Assembly: GCF_002849715.1 (NCBI RefSeq)
Contig: NZ_CP018863.1
Coordinates: 682,001 to 746,000, forward strand
Length of the DNA stretch: 64,000 bases
Direction: 5' to 3'
Source: Arthrobacter crystallopoietes
GTDB taxonomy: Bacteria; Actinomycetota; Actinomycetes; Actinomycetales; Micrococcaceae
Positions 1 through 11,739 of the stretch are shown piece by piece. The notes under the pieces were generated by a model. The model saw nothing but the letters and a program-made list of their open reading frames with translations, was not told the origin of the DNA and did not search any database. The translations under genes and the position numbers were made by a program. How positions within the stretch are numbered: the first letter of the stretch is position 1; every line of letters begins with the position of its first letter.

Positions 1-1191
1 GCGGTTGCCGTGGCGCCGCAGCACCAGGGCCAGCAGGACGCAGAGCAGGTAACCGGCACCGACCAGAATCCAGCCCGGTCGGAAGGTGCCGCTGCCCTCC
101 AGCAGCAGTCCCATCAGCAGCGGGCCCGCCGCAAACCCGGCATACATTCCCATCGAGACCACGCCGGAAGCAGAGCCTACGCGTGCCGCCGGCACCACCT
201 TCATAACGCCGGCCATCACCACCACGTTGGTCCCCAGCACGGTGGCTCCGTGCAGCGCGACTCCAAGCCAGAGCAACAGCGGACTGCCCAATTCGCCGGC
301 CCCCAGCAGCGCCGCCGCACCGAGCAGCGCGCCAAGCCCCAGCAGGATCAGGAGGGTTGATGCCCGTCTGCCCTTGGCCATCTCGCGCCCCCACAGAATG
401 CGCGATGTCACGCCGACCACGCCGGAGACACCTGCGGCAAGCCCACCAAGGAGCAGCGAGAAGTCCAGCTCGCGGACGGTGAACAGCGGCAGGTACACAT
501 TGGTGGCCTGCATGCCGAGCCCGGTCAGCAGTGCGTAACCGGCAAACAGCCAGACGGCCAGCGGATATCCCTTGGCTTCTACCGCAGCCGGCGGGGCAGC
601 TGCGCGGCCGGGAGCCGCCGTCGTTATTGGTTTTTCCTCGGGCAGGTGCCGCAGGCCGTACAGCAACAGCCCGACGGCGACGACTGCGGCAAGTGCGGTG
701 GCTCCTTGCCACCCCAGCCAGAGCGCGACCGGCGGGAAGAACAGGCCGGCGAAAAGCTGGCTGCCCTGCACGCCGGACTGTTTCACGCCGATCCAGCCGG
801 GACGTTTGGTCGCCGCCACGTGGTGGATGATGATGCGGTTGGTGGTCGGGTTCGAGATGGCCTGGGCGGGACCGGCGAGCAGCGCGGCAACGAGCAGAAC
901 GAAGTAGTGGTGCGCCAGCGAGGCTATCACTAGGGCTACCGCGGTACCGGCGAAGATCAGGATCAGCTGCGCGCGGTTGGAAATGCGGTCGCTGAGCCGG
1001 CCCAGCCACATGCTGCAGACGGCGGCGCTGGCGAAGATTGCCGTTGCCAGCAGACCGAACTGTGACTCGCTGATGCCCAGATCAGTGATAATCAGCGGGC
1101 TCGTGGCGCTCAGCCCGTAATTCAGCAACGGGCCCACGCCCATGGCGCAACTGAGGACAAACAGTAAGGCGCCGGTGGGCTGCTTGGTCAT
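1..1191 (-). CDS. MFS transporter, 3' end cut by window edge
   Basis: Reading the minus strand from the ATG at 1191 gives at least 397 codons with no stop before the window edge. The protein starts MTKQPTGALLFVLS and is built of about twelve hydrophobic segments. The MFS loop 2-3 signature appears as WLGRLSDRISNR near residues 59-70. The central hydrophilic loop (RHLPEEKPITTAAPG) splits two six-helix halves. The family moves small solutes across the cytoplasmic membrane by proton coupling. The substrate cannot be told from sequence, but the N-terminal half resembles CynX/YfcJ-type permeases. The next gene upstream is on the same strand about 105 bp away. The family call is secure; the function is not. 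Confidence 0.85.
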   Translation of the reverse strand, partial: MTKQPTGALLFVLSCAMGVGPLLNYGLSATSPLIITDLGISESQFGLLATAIFASAAVCSMWLGRLSDRISNRAQLILIFAGTAVALVIASLAHHYFVLLVAALLAGPAQAISNPTTNRIIIHHVAATKRPGWIGVKQSGVQGSQLFAGLFFPPVALWLGWQGATALAAVVAVGLLLYGLRHLPEEKPITTAAPGRAAAPPAAVEAKGYPLAVWLFAGYALLTGLGMQATNVYLPLFTVRELDFSLLLGGLAAGVSGVVGVTSRILWGREMAKGRRASTLLILLGLGALLGAAALLGAGELGSPLLLWLGVALHGATVLGTNVVVMAGVMKVVPAARVGSASGVVSMGMYAGFAAGPLLMGLLLEGSGTFRPGWILVGAGYLLCVLLALVLRRHGNR

Positions 1192-1296
1192 AGGTACTTG
1201 GTCTCCTGCTCGACTGGAGCCTTATCTGCTCCTTTGCAGGTTATCGCGCCCGCGGCCCCGCTCCGACCCGCAGCGGACTGCTTCCGGCGCTCAGGA

Positions 1297-1938
1297 TCAG
1301 CTGGCGGGAGCCGTGGCCTCTTGCCCGGCCGCGAGGGCAGGCCCGCAGATCGCCTCGATCTGGCGGTGGATGTCCCGCACCGGCCCGTCGGCCTGCACGA
1401 GGCGGAAGCTGCCGAAGTCCGCCAAGCTGCGGTAGGCCGTGTCCAGGTCGCGCAGGTCTTCCAGCGTTTCGGTATCGGTGCCGCGGACCTGGATGCGCTC
1501 CAGTGCGCGGGCGGGAGAAATCTCGAAGTACAGCACGAAGTCCGGCTGGGGCACGAACTTCCGGAGCAGGCGCAGCAAGAGTCCGGGCTCCACCCCGCGT
1601 TTCGCGTTCGCTGCCAACTGGCAGTACAGGTACCGGTCGTGGATTTCGACGTCGGCAGGAGCTTTTGAGGCGAGGCTGCCAAGCAAAGCGAAGGCCCGGA
1701 CCACCGTTTCATAGTGGCTGAGCAACCGGGCGCCGAGCAGCTTTTCCGCGCTGCTACCAAACCGGCGGGCAACAGTGTCCAGTGTCCTGCGCCCGCCCGG
1801 GTTCCGGCACAGCCGAACCTGCGCCCCACCCAAGGTGAGCTGGTCCGCCAGGTAACGCGCCGCCGTCGTTTTTCCGGCGCCGTCAATACCAATCAACGCG
1901 ATTCTCAACGGCGCGGATTGGTGATGGCGTGCGGGCAT
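1297..1938 (-). CDS. Thymidylate-kinase-like P-loop NMP kinase
   Basis: A 213-residue protein with a Walker A motif GIDGAGKTT near its N-terminus, as in thymidylate kinases (dTMP + ATP to dTDP + ADP). A DRYLY segment sits near residue 105 where canonical Tmk has DRY followed by a Ser/Ala-rich stretch, and here that stretch reads CQLAANAK. I therefore call it Tmk-like, not the housekeeping tmk. The start at 1938 is preferred over an in-frame GTG/ATG upstream because AGGAAAGGAG lies nine bases before it. It lies upstream of the MFS gene on the same strand, with a gap of about 105 bp. Confidence 0.75.
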   Translation of the reverse strand: MPARHHQSAPLRIALIGIDGAGKTTAARYLADQLTLGGAQVRLCRNPGGRRTLDTVARRFGSSAEKLLGARLLSHYETVVRAFALLGSLASKAPADVEIHDRYLYCQLAANAKRGVEPGLLLRLLRKFVPQPDFVLYFEISPARALERIQVRGTDTETLEDLRDLDTAYRSLADFGSFRLVQADGPVRDIHRQIEAICGPALAAGQEATAPAS

Positions 1939-2177
1939 GGGCGGTGACTCCTTTCCTGGGCGGAGCATCTACTTTAGCTGGTTCCCATAGGCAGAGTCTG
2001 TGTGGCGCCTGAATGATTGCTGATGATTCCTTCAAGGCGCCGCCTAGCAGAAACATTCGGGACGGGGACGTACGACACACGGGCACGCCACTGCGATTCT
2101 GCCGCAGTTATCACGCTGGCCCAACTATGATCAACCTGGGCGGCCTCGATAAGGGGCCTGAGTTGGGGGAAGGTTAC

Positions 2178-2930
2178 GTGGAGGCTGACGAATCGTGGCG
2201 TGCCCGCGAGGCGCTGCGGCAGTTCAAACGTGCCGGCGTCGCGCTGCTTGCCGTCGGGGCATTCTGGCTCTGGCTCCTGCTCGGCAGCGCCGGGTTCATC
2301 GCCGCCATTTTCGAATCACCCAAAGCAATGGTCGTCGTCTTCTACGGCGGCGCCGTGCTCGTCCTGGTGTCCCTGCTCGTTGCCCTGACAGCCATCATGG
2401 TCCTTCTTGCCAACTGGCCGGACAAGTCCCAGCGCGAGGCCGCCTACGGAAGCATGCAAGAGCGCGCGAGCGGGGCTGTCGCCTTTGTGCTGCGTCAGGT
2501 CCACAGCAAGACCCGTACGGTTCCTTCCCCCGGCTGGTCACGGCTCGGTGGTTTATCGTTGCACGCGGTTCGCGCCTACATTTCCGCGCGGTTGCCCGGT
2601 CTCCGCGCCGGACTTCTTGCCAGCACGGGATGGCTTGTCCCGAGAGTCGTCCGGCCGGCTGCCCGGTGGGCGCGACGGGCAACGGGCACGTGCCGGAGTT
2701 TCGCCGAACGCAAGATGCCGGCCCTCCAACGCAGGAATGCTGCCCTGGCAGGCGCCGGCCAGCTCCCCCGTGCAGAAGCCGCTTCGATACAGACTCCCGC
2801 CGCCGGGCAGGCAGGACCTGTATCCGCCCGCACGTCCCTCCCGGTGCGGCGGCCTCCGATGCCTAACAGGCCGCCAGCTTCCGCCGTAGCTCCACGGCCA
2901 CTCCAGGACCGGCGGGACATCGTTTCCTAG
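2178..2930 (+). CDS. Two-helix membrane protein with basic tail, unknown function
   Basis: I do not recognise the family. From the GTG at 2178 it is 250 residues. A short acidic N-terminus (EADESWRARE) is followed by two strong membrane segments at about residues 18-40 and 48-72. Then comes a long Arg/Pro/Ala-rich cytoplasmic-looking tail with no clear domain. The GTG is chosen because GGGGGAAGG stands four bases before it; the in-frame ATGs at 2013 and 2127 lack a ribosome site. Codon choice is GC-rich at third positions across the membrane part, supporting coding. The second half is low complexity, so its frame is less certain. Confidence 0.6.
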   Translation: MEADESWRAREALRQFKRAGVALLAVGAFWLWLLLGSAGFIAAIFESPKAMVVVFYGGAVLVLVSLLVALTAIMVLLANWPDKSQREAAYGSMQERASGAVAFVLRQVHSKTRTVPSPGWSRLGGLSLHAVRAYISARLPGLRAGLLASTGWLVPRVVRPAARWARRATGTCRSFAERKMPALQRRNAALAGAGQLPRAEAASIQTPAAGQAGPVSARTSLPVRRPPMPNRPPASAVAPRPLQDRRDIVS

Positions 2931-3186
2931 GCAACCGCCGCGCGCCCACGCGGCCGCGTTTGGTGATGGCTCCGTCGGAACCCGCGTTCGGCCCGTCATT
3001 TGATGGCCGAGGTCACGGTCCCGTGAGGCCAACTTCACCCGCTGTGGTGGCCGGATTCACCTCGTTTTGGTCAGTTGTGTCAGGCGACCTTAACTAAAAT
3101 TGAATCAGGGCCACGGATCGTGTAAGCCCGCCTACTTCACACTTCATTTCACGCCTGTTCAGGCACCCTATTTCCACGGAGGAAAA
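2931..3186. other. Intergenic region, no gene seen
   Basis: This 256-bp stretch holds no convincing ORF or strong hairpin. It becomes AT-richer from about 3070, which fits a promoter for the small membrane protein at 3187. I could not assign -35 and -10 boxes with confidence. Confidence 0.4.
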
Positions 3187-3519
3187 ATGCTTCGCACTCG
3201 TCAGCGCGTCGGTCACGATATCCTGCTGGCCCGGCACGGTCGCAACATCACGTCCATGCGGCTGGACCGCCAGTCAAACTCGGTGGTAGCCGTTCTGGAT
3301 GACGGCACCGTGGACCGTGCCCCGAACCTCATCGCCGCGGACCTGGCTTTGCCGGCGGACCGGACGGGCCTAACCTCGGAGGACCGCAAGGTTCTTGGCA
3401 TCATGACCGCGGCATGTGCCGGACTCGGCGCCCTCATGGTCGGCGCCGTCCTGGCCATGGTGCAGTTCGGCGAGCAGCTCGGCCTGACCGAGGCCGCCCA
3501 GTACCTCAGCACCTACTAG
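3187..3519 (+). CDS. Small single-helix membrane protein, unknown
   Basis: A 110-residue protein beginning MLRTRQRVGHDIL. The start is set by GGAGGAAAA directly before the ATG at 3187; an in-frame ATG at 3100 has none. The first 65 residues look like a small soluble beta-rich domain (NSVVAVLDDGTVDRAP). One membrane segment follows at about residues 74-97 (IMTAACAGLGALMVGAVLAM), and the short tail ends TEAAQYLSTY. No known family recognised. It converges with the SDR gene on the other strand, 15 bp away. Confidence 0.7.
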   Translation: MLRTRQRVGHDILLARHGRNITSMRLDRQSNSVVAVLDDGTVDRAPNLIAADLALPADRTGLTSEDRKVLGIMTAACAGLGALMVGAVLAMVQFGEQLGLTEAAQYLSTY

Positions 3520-3534
3520 CCCGCACTCCGCCGG

Positions 3535-4431
3535 TCACGGCGAGGGCGAACCGCCGTTGACGTTCAGCGTCTCGCCCATCACGTAACTGGATTCCGACGA
3601 CGCCAGGAACACATAGGCCGGGGCGAGCTCGGTAGGCTGGCCGGCCCGGCCGATCGGCGTGGACTTGCCGAACTTCGGCAGGGCTTCCTTCGGCTGCCCG
3701 TCGCTCACCTGCAGCGGAGTCCAGAACGGTCCCGGGGCAACAGCATTCACCCGGATGCCGCGCGGCGCCAACTGCTGGGCCAGGCCCTTGGTGAAGTTGT
3801 TGATCGCTCCCTTGGTCGCCGCGTAGTCGATCAGCGTCGGTGAGGGCTGGTAGGCCTGGATCGACGTCGTATTAATAATGCTGGAGCCGGGCTGCAGGTG
3901 CGGCAGGGCCGCCTTGGTGATCCAGAAGAATGCATAGATATTGGTCTTGAAAGTCGTGTCGAACTGCTCGTCGCTGAGGTCTTCAAGCTTCTCGACGGCG
4001 ATCTGCCGCCCGGCGTTATTGACCAGGATATCCAGGCCGCCCAGGCCTTCCACTGCGTTCTTGACCAGTTCGCGGCAGGTGTTTGAATCGGTCAGGTCAC
4101 CCGGCAGCTGGACCGCTTTCTGGCCGGCCTCTTCGATCACCCGGGCCACTACCTTGGCGTCTTCCTCCTCTTCCGGCAGGTAGGACAAGGCGACGTCGGC
4201 CCCTTCACGTGCAAAGGCAATTGCCACCGCCGCACCGATGCCGGAATCCGACCCCGTGATCAGTGCCTTGCGGCCCTTCAACCTGCCCGTTCCGCGGTAG
4301 GTGTCTTCGCCGCGGTCGGTATGGGGCACCAATTCCTTGTCCAGCCCGGGCTCGGGCTGGTCCTGCTGAGGCGGCTCGATGCTGGGGTAGCGCTTGATCG
4401 GATCCTGGAAGGTGTACTGGTCCTGGCCCAT
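3535..4431 (-). CDS. SDR family oxidoreductase (YdaD/YhdF/GsiB-neighbour type)
   Basis: A 298-residue short-chain dehydrogenase. An N-terminal extension of about 50 residues (DPIKRYPSIEPP) precedes the Rossmann motif TGSDSGIGAAVA, as in the long SDRs linked to general stress in Bacillus and actinobacteria. NNAGRQ, the Ser of INTTSIQAYQ and the YAATK catalytic pair are all present, so it should be an active NAD(P)-dependent alcohol/aldehyde oxidoreductase. The frame stays open upstream to 5136, but GGAG five bases before 4431 and the conserved MGQDQYTFQDP start mark the true N-terminus. The substrate is unknown. Confidence 0.9.
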   Translation of the reverse strand: MGQDQYTFQDPIKRYPSIEPPQQDQPEPGLDKELVPHTDRGEDTYRGTGRLKGRKALITGSDSGIGAAVAIAFAREGADVALSYLPEEEEDAKVVARVIEEAGQKAVQLPGDLTDSNTCRELVKNAVEGLGGLDILVNNAGRQIAVEKLEDLSDEQFDTTFKTNIYAFFWITKAALPHLQPGSSIINTTSIQAYQPSPTLIDYAATKGAINNFTKGLAQQLAPRGIRVNAVAPGPFWTPLQVSDGQPKEALPKFGKSTPIGRAGQPTELAPAYVFLASSESSYVMGETLNVNGGSPSP

Positions 4432-4612
4432 TACTGCTCCAATCGGTAGGCAAAAACTAAGCTTGCTTACCAGCCTATTGGTCACAGTTCGGGTGTCAAT
4501 CCCGCAGCGCCCTTCAGAGGGACAGATGCCCGGGCCACCAGCAGAAAGCCCGCCGTCGCCGGCCCCACCATTCCATTGACCGCCCACGGCCAGCAGGTCT
4601 ACCGTTTGGGCC

Positions 4613-5296
4613 ATGAAGATCTCCGTCATCGGCACCGGAGCCGTTGGCCGCAGACTGTCGGCTGCCTTGGAGAGCGCCGGCCACGAGGTGCTGCTCGGCA
4701 CCCGCGACCCGGCGCAGACCCTCACCCGGACGGAAACCTCCGCCACCGGTACGCCGCCGATCGGTGCGTGGCACGAAGACCATCCCGGCATCCCGTTGGT
4801 TCCGCTGGCAGAAGCGGGCAACCACGCGCAGATCATCGTGAATGCGACCCAGGGCACAGCCTCGCTTGGGGCGCTGGAGGCAGCCGGCCCCCGTGAGGGC
4901 CAGACCATCATGGATGTCTCCAATCCGTTGGACGCTTCCTCCGGGTTTCCGCCGTCGCTCTTCGTCTGCAACACCGACAGCTTGGCCGAACAACTGCAGC
5001 GCCGTTTCCCCGTGGCCAAAGTGGTCAAGACGTTGAACACGGTCAACAACATGCTGATGGTGGACCCGGCCCGGCTGCCGGAATCCCACACCGTGTTCGT
5101 CGCCGGAGACGACGCCGACGCGAAGGCGCTGGTCACCGGGCTCCTGCATCAACTGGGCTGGCCCGCCGAGGACATCCTGGATCTGGGCGGATTGGAATCC
5201 GCGCGCGGCATGGAGATGTACCTGCCGCTGTGGCTGCGGTTGATGGGCGCGCTGGGCCACGCCGACTTCAACATCAAAATCGTCAGGAAAGACTGA
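4613..5296 (+). CDS. NADPH-dependent F420 reductase-like oxidoreductase
   Basis: A 227-residue protein whose N-terminus MKISVIGTGAVGRRLSAAL is a textbook dinucleotide-binding GxGxxG motif. The middle (VVKTLNTVNNML) corresponds to the F420_oxidored family segment near the nicotinamide pocket. Members transfer hydride between NADPH and coenzyme F420 or act on other NADP substrates. In a Micrococcaceae-like genome F420 use is possible but not shown here. It is transcribed divergently from the SDR at 4431 and converges with sdaA, with a hairpin between them. Confidence 0.85.
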   Translation: MKISVIGTGAVGRRLSAALESAGHEVLLGTRDPAQTLTRTETSATGTPPIGAWHEDHPGIPLVPLAEAGNHAQIIVNATQGTASLGALEAAGPREGQTIMDVSNPLDASSGFPPSLFVCNTDSLAEQLQRRFPVAKVVKTLNTVNNMLMVDPARLPESHTVFVAGDDADAKALVTGLLHQLGWPAEDILDLGGLESARGMEMYLPLWLRLMGALGHADFNIKIVRKD

Positions 5297-5297
5297 A

Positions 5298-5321
5298 CGG
5301 CCGCGGCAAATGCCGCGACCG
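5298..5321. terminator. Hairpin between convergent genes
   Basis: CGG-C-CGCGGC, loop AAAT, then GCCGCG-A-CCG forms a compact GC hairpin between the end of the F420-type reductase and the end of sdaA. There is no U-run on either side, so it could act as a bidirectional terminator or simply protect 3' ends. Confidence 0.5.
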
Positions 5322-5353
5322 TCCGATCCATTTCAAGCGTTGCCTGTGGTCTC

Positions 5354-6769
5354 TTAGCACTCCACCACGTTGACGGCCAGGCCGCCCATCGCGGTTTCCT
5401 TGTACTTGGAGCTCATGTCCTTGCCGGTTTCACGCATGGTGATGATGACCTCGTCCAGCGAGACACGGTGCGTGCCGTCGCCCCACAGCGCCATCTTGGC
5501 CGCGTTCACGGCCTTGGCCGCACCGATCGCGTTGCGCTCGATGCACGGTACCTGCACCAGTCCGCCGATCGGATCGCAGGTCAGCCCCAGGTTGTGCTCC
5601 ATGGCGATCTCGGCAGCGTTTTCCACCTGCGCGGGGCTGCCGCCCATCACCTCGGCCAGGCCCGCGGCGGCCATGGAGGAAGCGGAACCCACTTCGCCCT
5701 GGCAACCGACTTCGGCACCGGAGATAGACGCCTGCTCCTTGTACAGCACGCCGACGGCAGCGGCCGCCAGCAGGAACTTCACGATGACGTCTTCCTTGTC
5801 AGCCTGCGTTGCCTTCTCCATGCCCGGCGCGTAGTGCGTGGCATAGAACATGACCGCGGGAATGATGCCCGCCGCGCCGTTGGTCGGTGCCGTGACCACC
5901 CGCCCGCCGGAAGCGTTCTCCTCGTTCACGGCCAGTGCGACGAGGTTCACCCATTCCTGCCAGTACTTGTGGTCCCGGTCCTTGTCTTCCTTGCGCAGCC
6001 GGTCATGCCAGTCAGGCGCACGACGGCGGACGTTCAGTCCCCCGGGCAGGACGCCTTCGCGCTTGATGGCGGAGTCCTTGCATTCCTCCATCACCTGCCA
6101 GATGTGAATCAGACCGGCGCGGATGTCCGCCTCGGAACGCGAGACCTTCTCGTTGAGCATCATGATGTCGCTGATACCCAGGCCGGTGTTGCGGCAGTGT
6201 TCCAGCAGTTCCGCCGCCGTCCGGAAGGGGTACGGCAACTCCTGCTTGGAGGCATCCAGCTCCCGCGCGGCCTCGTCTTCCTCGCCGTCGCGGACAATGA
6301 AGCCGCCCCCCACGGAAAAGAACGTCGCCTCGTGCAGGACTGCACCGGCGTCGTCGGTCACCTGGAATTTCATCCCGTTGGTGTGCCGCGGCAGCACGGT
6401 GAGCGGATGCTGCACCATGTCCTCGACCTTGTAGTCCAGAACCACACCGGCCGAGCCCTCAACCTGCGAGCAGAGCTGCAGCTCGCCGGTCGAGGCCATG
6501 TCTGCGAGACGGGATTCGACTTCATCCGGCAGGATCTGTTCCGGCTGGAAACCCTCCAGCCCCAGCATCACTGCCGTGAAGGTGCCGTGGCCGCGGCCGG
6601 TAGCTGCAAGGGACCCGTACAGGTCCACCCGCAGTCCGGCCACGCGGTCCAGCACTCCGGTCGAAACCAGCTCCTCGGCAAAGACGGCAGCCGCCCGCAT
6701 CGGACCGACGGTGTGCGAACTGGAGGGGCCGATGCCCACGGTAAAGAGGTCGAATACGCCTACAGCCAT
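5354..6769 (-). CDS. sdaA: L-serine ammonia-lyase, single-chain iron-sulfur type
   Basis: A 471-residue one-chain L-serine dehydratase (L-serine to pyruvate + NH3). The beta domain comes first ([20 protein letters not shown]) and the alpha domain second. Cluster-binding cysteines are visible in [25 protein letters not shown] and [12 protein letters not shown], as expected for a [4Fe-4S] enzyme. AAGGAGCCAAC precedes the ATG. It is the last gene of the minus-strand gcv run, 81 bp after gcvH. Glycine-derived methylene-THF plus glycine can give serine by GlyA (not in this window), which this enzyme would deaminate to pyruvate. Confidence 0.96.
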   Translation of the reverse strand: MAVGVFDLFTVGIGPSSSHTVGPMRAAAVFAEELVSTGVLDRVAGLRVDLYGSLAATGRGHGTFTAVMLGLEGFQPEQILPDEVESRLADMASTGELQLCSQVEGSAGVVLDYKVEDMVQHPLTVLPRHTNGMKFQVTDDAGAVLHEATFFSVGGGFIVRDGEEDEAARELDASKQELPYPFRTAAELLEHCRNTGLGISDIMMLNEKVSRSEADIRAGLIHIWQVMEECKDSAIKREGVLPGGLNVRRRAPDWHDRLRKEDKDRDHKYWQEWVNLVALAVNEENASGGRVVTAPTNGAAGIIPAVMFYATHYAPGMEKATQADKEDVIVKFLLAAAAVGVLYKEQASISGAEVGCQGEVGSASSMAAAGLAEVMGGSPAQVENAAEIAMEHNLGLTCDPIGGLVQVPCIERNAIGAAKAVNAAKMALWGDGTHRVSLDEVIITMRETGKDMSSKYKETAMGGLAVNVVEC

Positions 6770-6850
6770 GTTGGCTCCTTAGTGCCCTTCGGCGGCCTGT
6801 TGCCGCTTCCGGTTAGAGACGATGAATAACGACGGCGGTACCAGCGGCTG

Positions 6851-7231
6851 TTAGGACAGCTCGCCGCCGTTCTTGGAACTGTAATCCTCGGCCGAGAGCA
6901 GGGGGCCCTCTTCCGAAACGTTGACGGTGAACAGCCAGCCCTTGCCATACGGATCCGAGTTCAGCAGGGCCGGGTCGTCGATGGCGGCCTGGTTGACCTC
7001 GGTGATCTCGCCGGAAACCGGTGCGTAGATGTCGGAGACGGACTTGGTGGACTCCACCTCGCCGCAGGTTTCGCCGTGGGTGATCGTGGAGCCGACCTCG
7101 GGCAGGTCAATGTAGACCACGTCGCCGAGCGCGTCGGTGGCGACCTGCGAGAGGCCGACCTTGACCGGGCTGGAAGCATCCACCCACTCGTGCTCTTCGG
7201 AGTAACGCAGGTTGGAAAGAACTGTGCTCAT
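6851..7231 (-). CDS. gcvH: Glycine cleavage system H protein
   Basis: A 126-residue lipoyl carrier that shuttles the aminomethyl group from GcvP to GcvT. The lipoylated lysine is in the segment GEVESTKSVSDIYAP. The N-terminus (LRYSEEHEWVD) and the C-terminal helix (GKGWLFTVNV) are canonical. Length is usual. It follows gcvT by 140 bp, a wider gap than elsewhere in the run, so it may have extra initiation of its own; no promoter could be identified by eye. GAAAGG precedes the ATG. Confidence 0.97.
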   Translation of the reverse strand: MSTVLSNLRYSEEHEWVDASSPVKVGLSQVATDALGDVVYIDLPEVGSTITHGETCGEVESTKSVSDIYAPVSGEITEVNQAAIDDPALLNSDPYGKGWLFTVNVSEEGPLLSAEDYSSKNGGELS

Positions 7232-7371
7232 GGGTAGAACCTTTCGAAAGAGGGGAAAAATCAGGAAGAACAGCGGCCGCCGGCAATAATCTGTAAACGC
7301 ACGCCCGCACCGGTGAAGGGTGGATGTGCCTTACGACTGGACTATTGCCGGCAGCTTCGCAGCAGCGTTGC

Positions 7372-8508
7372 TTACTTGTCGCGCTTGTAGAAGGGCAGCG
7401 CCACGACCTCGAACGGCTCGGGCTTGCCGCGCAGGTCAACGTCGAGGCGGGTGCCGGGTTCGATGTGCTCGATATCGACATAAGCCAGCGCTACCGGGTA
7501 GCCGAGCGTGGGGCTGGGCTGGCCCGAGGTCACTTCGCCAACTGCCTGGCCGTCCTTGGAGACCGGGTAGTGCGAGCGGGCGGCGCGGCGGCCAAGGCCC
7601 TTCAGCCCGACCAGCTTGCGCTTGGAGCCGCGTTCCTTCTGGGCTTCGAGTGCGGCACTGCCGACGAATTCGCCTTCCTTCTTCAGCGCGACGATCGGGC
7701 CGAGTCCGGCGTCGTACGGGCTGACTTCCAGGGACAGCTCGTTGCCGTAGAGCGGCATGCCGGCTTCCAGCCGCAGCGAATCGCGGGCGGCGAGGCCTGC
7801 GGGCACCAGATCGAAGTCCTTGCCTGCCGACAGGAGGGCGGACCACAACGAAGCGGCGTTCTCGTTCGGGACGTAGATCTCGAACCCGTCTTCGCCGGTG
7901 TAGCCCGTGCGGGCCAGCAGCAGCTTGAGCGGAGCACCGCTCACGGTGAAATGGACCTCGTCCGCAGCGTAGTACTTCATCTCGGTCACCGTGGCGTGGT
8001 CGGCCGCGGCCACCAGCTGCTTCAGGATGTCCACGGAGTTGGGCCCCTGGACAGCCACCAGCGAGATGGACGCGGTGACGTCCTCCACCGTTACGTCGAA
8101 GTCCTGTGCACGCTCGGCCAGAGCCTCGGCAACGGCCTTGGCGTTGCCGGCGTTCGGCACCACCAGGAACTTGTCCTCCGCGCGGCGGTAGCTGATGAGG
8201 TCATCGATGATGCCGCCGTCTTCGTTGCAGATCAGCGAATACTTGGCCTTGCCTACGGCGACGGCGGAGAGCCGGCTCACCAGCGCGTAGTCGAGGAACT
8301 TGCCGGCGTCGGGGCCGGTAACCCAGACCTCGCCCATGTGGGAGAGGTCGAACAGGCCCGCGGCCTTGCGCACAGCGTGGTGCTCGGCCAGTTCGCTCTG
8401 GTACTTCAGTGGCATCTGCCAGCCGCCGAAGTCCGTAAAGGACGCGCCAAGCTTCTGGTGCTCTTCATACAGGGCGGTGTACTGCTTCGTAGCGGTTTCA
8501 GCGCTCAT
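7372..8508 (-). CDS. gcvT: Glycine cleavage system aminomethyltransferase T protein
   Basis: A 378-residue tetrahydrofolate-dependent enzyme that releases ammonia and 5,10-methylene-THF from the H-protein-bound intermediate. It shows FGGWQMPLKY near the N-terminus, LFDLSHMGEV, and the catalytic-region motif ARTGYTGEDGFEIY. The start at 8508 is set by AGAGGAAGG; an in-frame ATG 34 codons upstream would lie inside gcvP. Only 16 bp separate it from the gcvP stop, so the two are surely co-transcribed. Confidence 0.97.
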   Translation of the reverse strand: MSAETATKQYTALYEEHQKLGASFTDFGGWQMPLKYQSELAEHHAVRKAAGLFDLSHMGEVWVTGPDAGKFLDYALVSRLSAVAVGKAKYSLICNEDGGIIDDLISYRRAEDKFLVVPNAGNAKAVAEALAERAQDFDVTVEDVTASISLVAVQGPNSVDILKQLVAAADHATVTEMKYYAADEVHFTVSGAPLKLLLARTGYTGEDGFEIYVPNENAASLWSALLSAGKDFDLVPAGLAARDSLRLEAGMPLYGNELSLEVSPYDAGLGPIVALKKEGEFVGSAALEAQKERGSKRKLVGLKGLGRRAARSHYPVSKDGQAVGEVTSGQPSPTLGYPVALAYVDIEHIEPGTRLDVDLRGKPEPFEVVALPFYKRDK

Positions 8509-8524
8509 GGTCTGGAACCTTCCT

Positions 8525-11392
<2,868 letters not shown>

Positions 11393-11442
11393 GAAGGAAC
11401 TCCAGTTATTGGCTGGCACGGTTGTACCAGGTGGATCGGGTT

Positions 11443-11642
11443 CCTCCCCGCTCTGTATTGGACCTGAGAGATTCCGCGGAAACTTTTCCAAGTTCCGCTT
11501 GCACCGTCGGTGAGCCGAGCCGTTAAGGTCGACTGCTTTCCAGAGTTGCCTGTCTGCGGCGGTACAGGGGCCTGAGAGATTCCTGGGGAGGTATTGCTCC
11601 TACGGCGCCCGCTGACATTCATCCAGCAGGACTCTCCCGCCG
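11443..11642 (-). promoter_or_regulatory. Tandem glycine riboswitch (two aptamers)
   Basis: On the minus strand two glycine aptamers stand in a row. Aptamer I (about 11541-11642) begins GGCGGGAGAG and contains GGGCGCCGTAGGAGCAA, AATCTCTCAGGCCCCTGTAC and the closing AACTCTGG. Aptamer II (about 11443-11537) contains CACCGACGGTGCAAGCGG and AATCTCTCAGGTCCAATAC. These are the conserved blocks of the gcvT-motif RNA. About 50 bases then separate it from the gcvP ATG. AGGAAC at its 3' edge (11440-11445) can pair with GTTCCT next to the gcvP ribosome site (11395-11400), so glycine binding would be expected to free translation; this last point is inference. Confidence 0.93.
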
Positions 11643-11669
11643 CAATTCGAAGGCATTATGCAGTTATGA

Positions 11670-11682
11670 CACTTTTGAAGTG
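11670..11682. promoter_or_regulatory. Short inverted repeat upstream of glycine riboswitch
   Basis: CACTT-TTG-AAGTG is a perfect 5-bp inverted repeat about 28 bp before the start of the riboswitch, in an AT-rich stretch where the gcv promoter should lie. It may be a protein operator or chance; no cognate regulator is adjacent. Confidence 0.25.
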
Positions 11683-11739
11683 CGTTCTATCTTCTTGAAT
11701 GGTAGCCGGTGAGGGCGAACACAAACAAGGCGGCCAGCA

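Noticed and set aside
3535..5136. 533-codon minus-strand ORF including the SDR
   Set aside because: The part beyond 4431 overlaps the clearly coding F420-type reductase on the plus strand; the SDR ribosome site and family N-terminus are at 4431.
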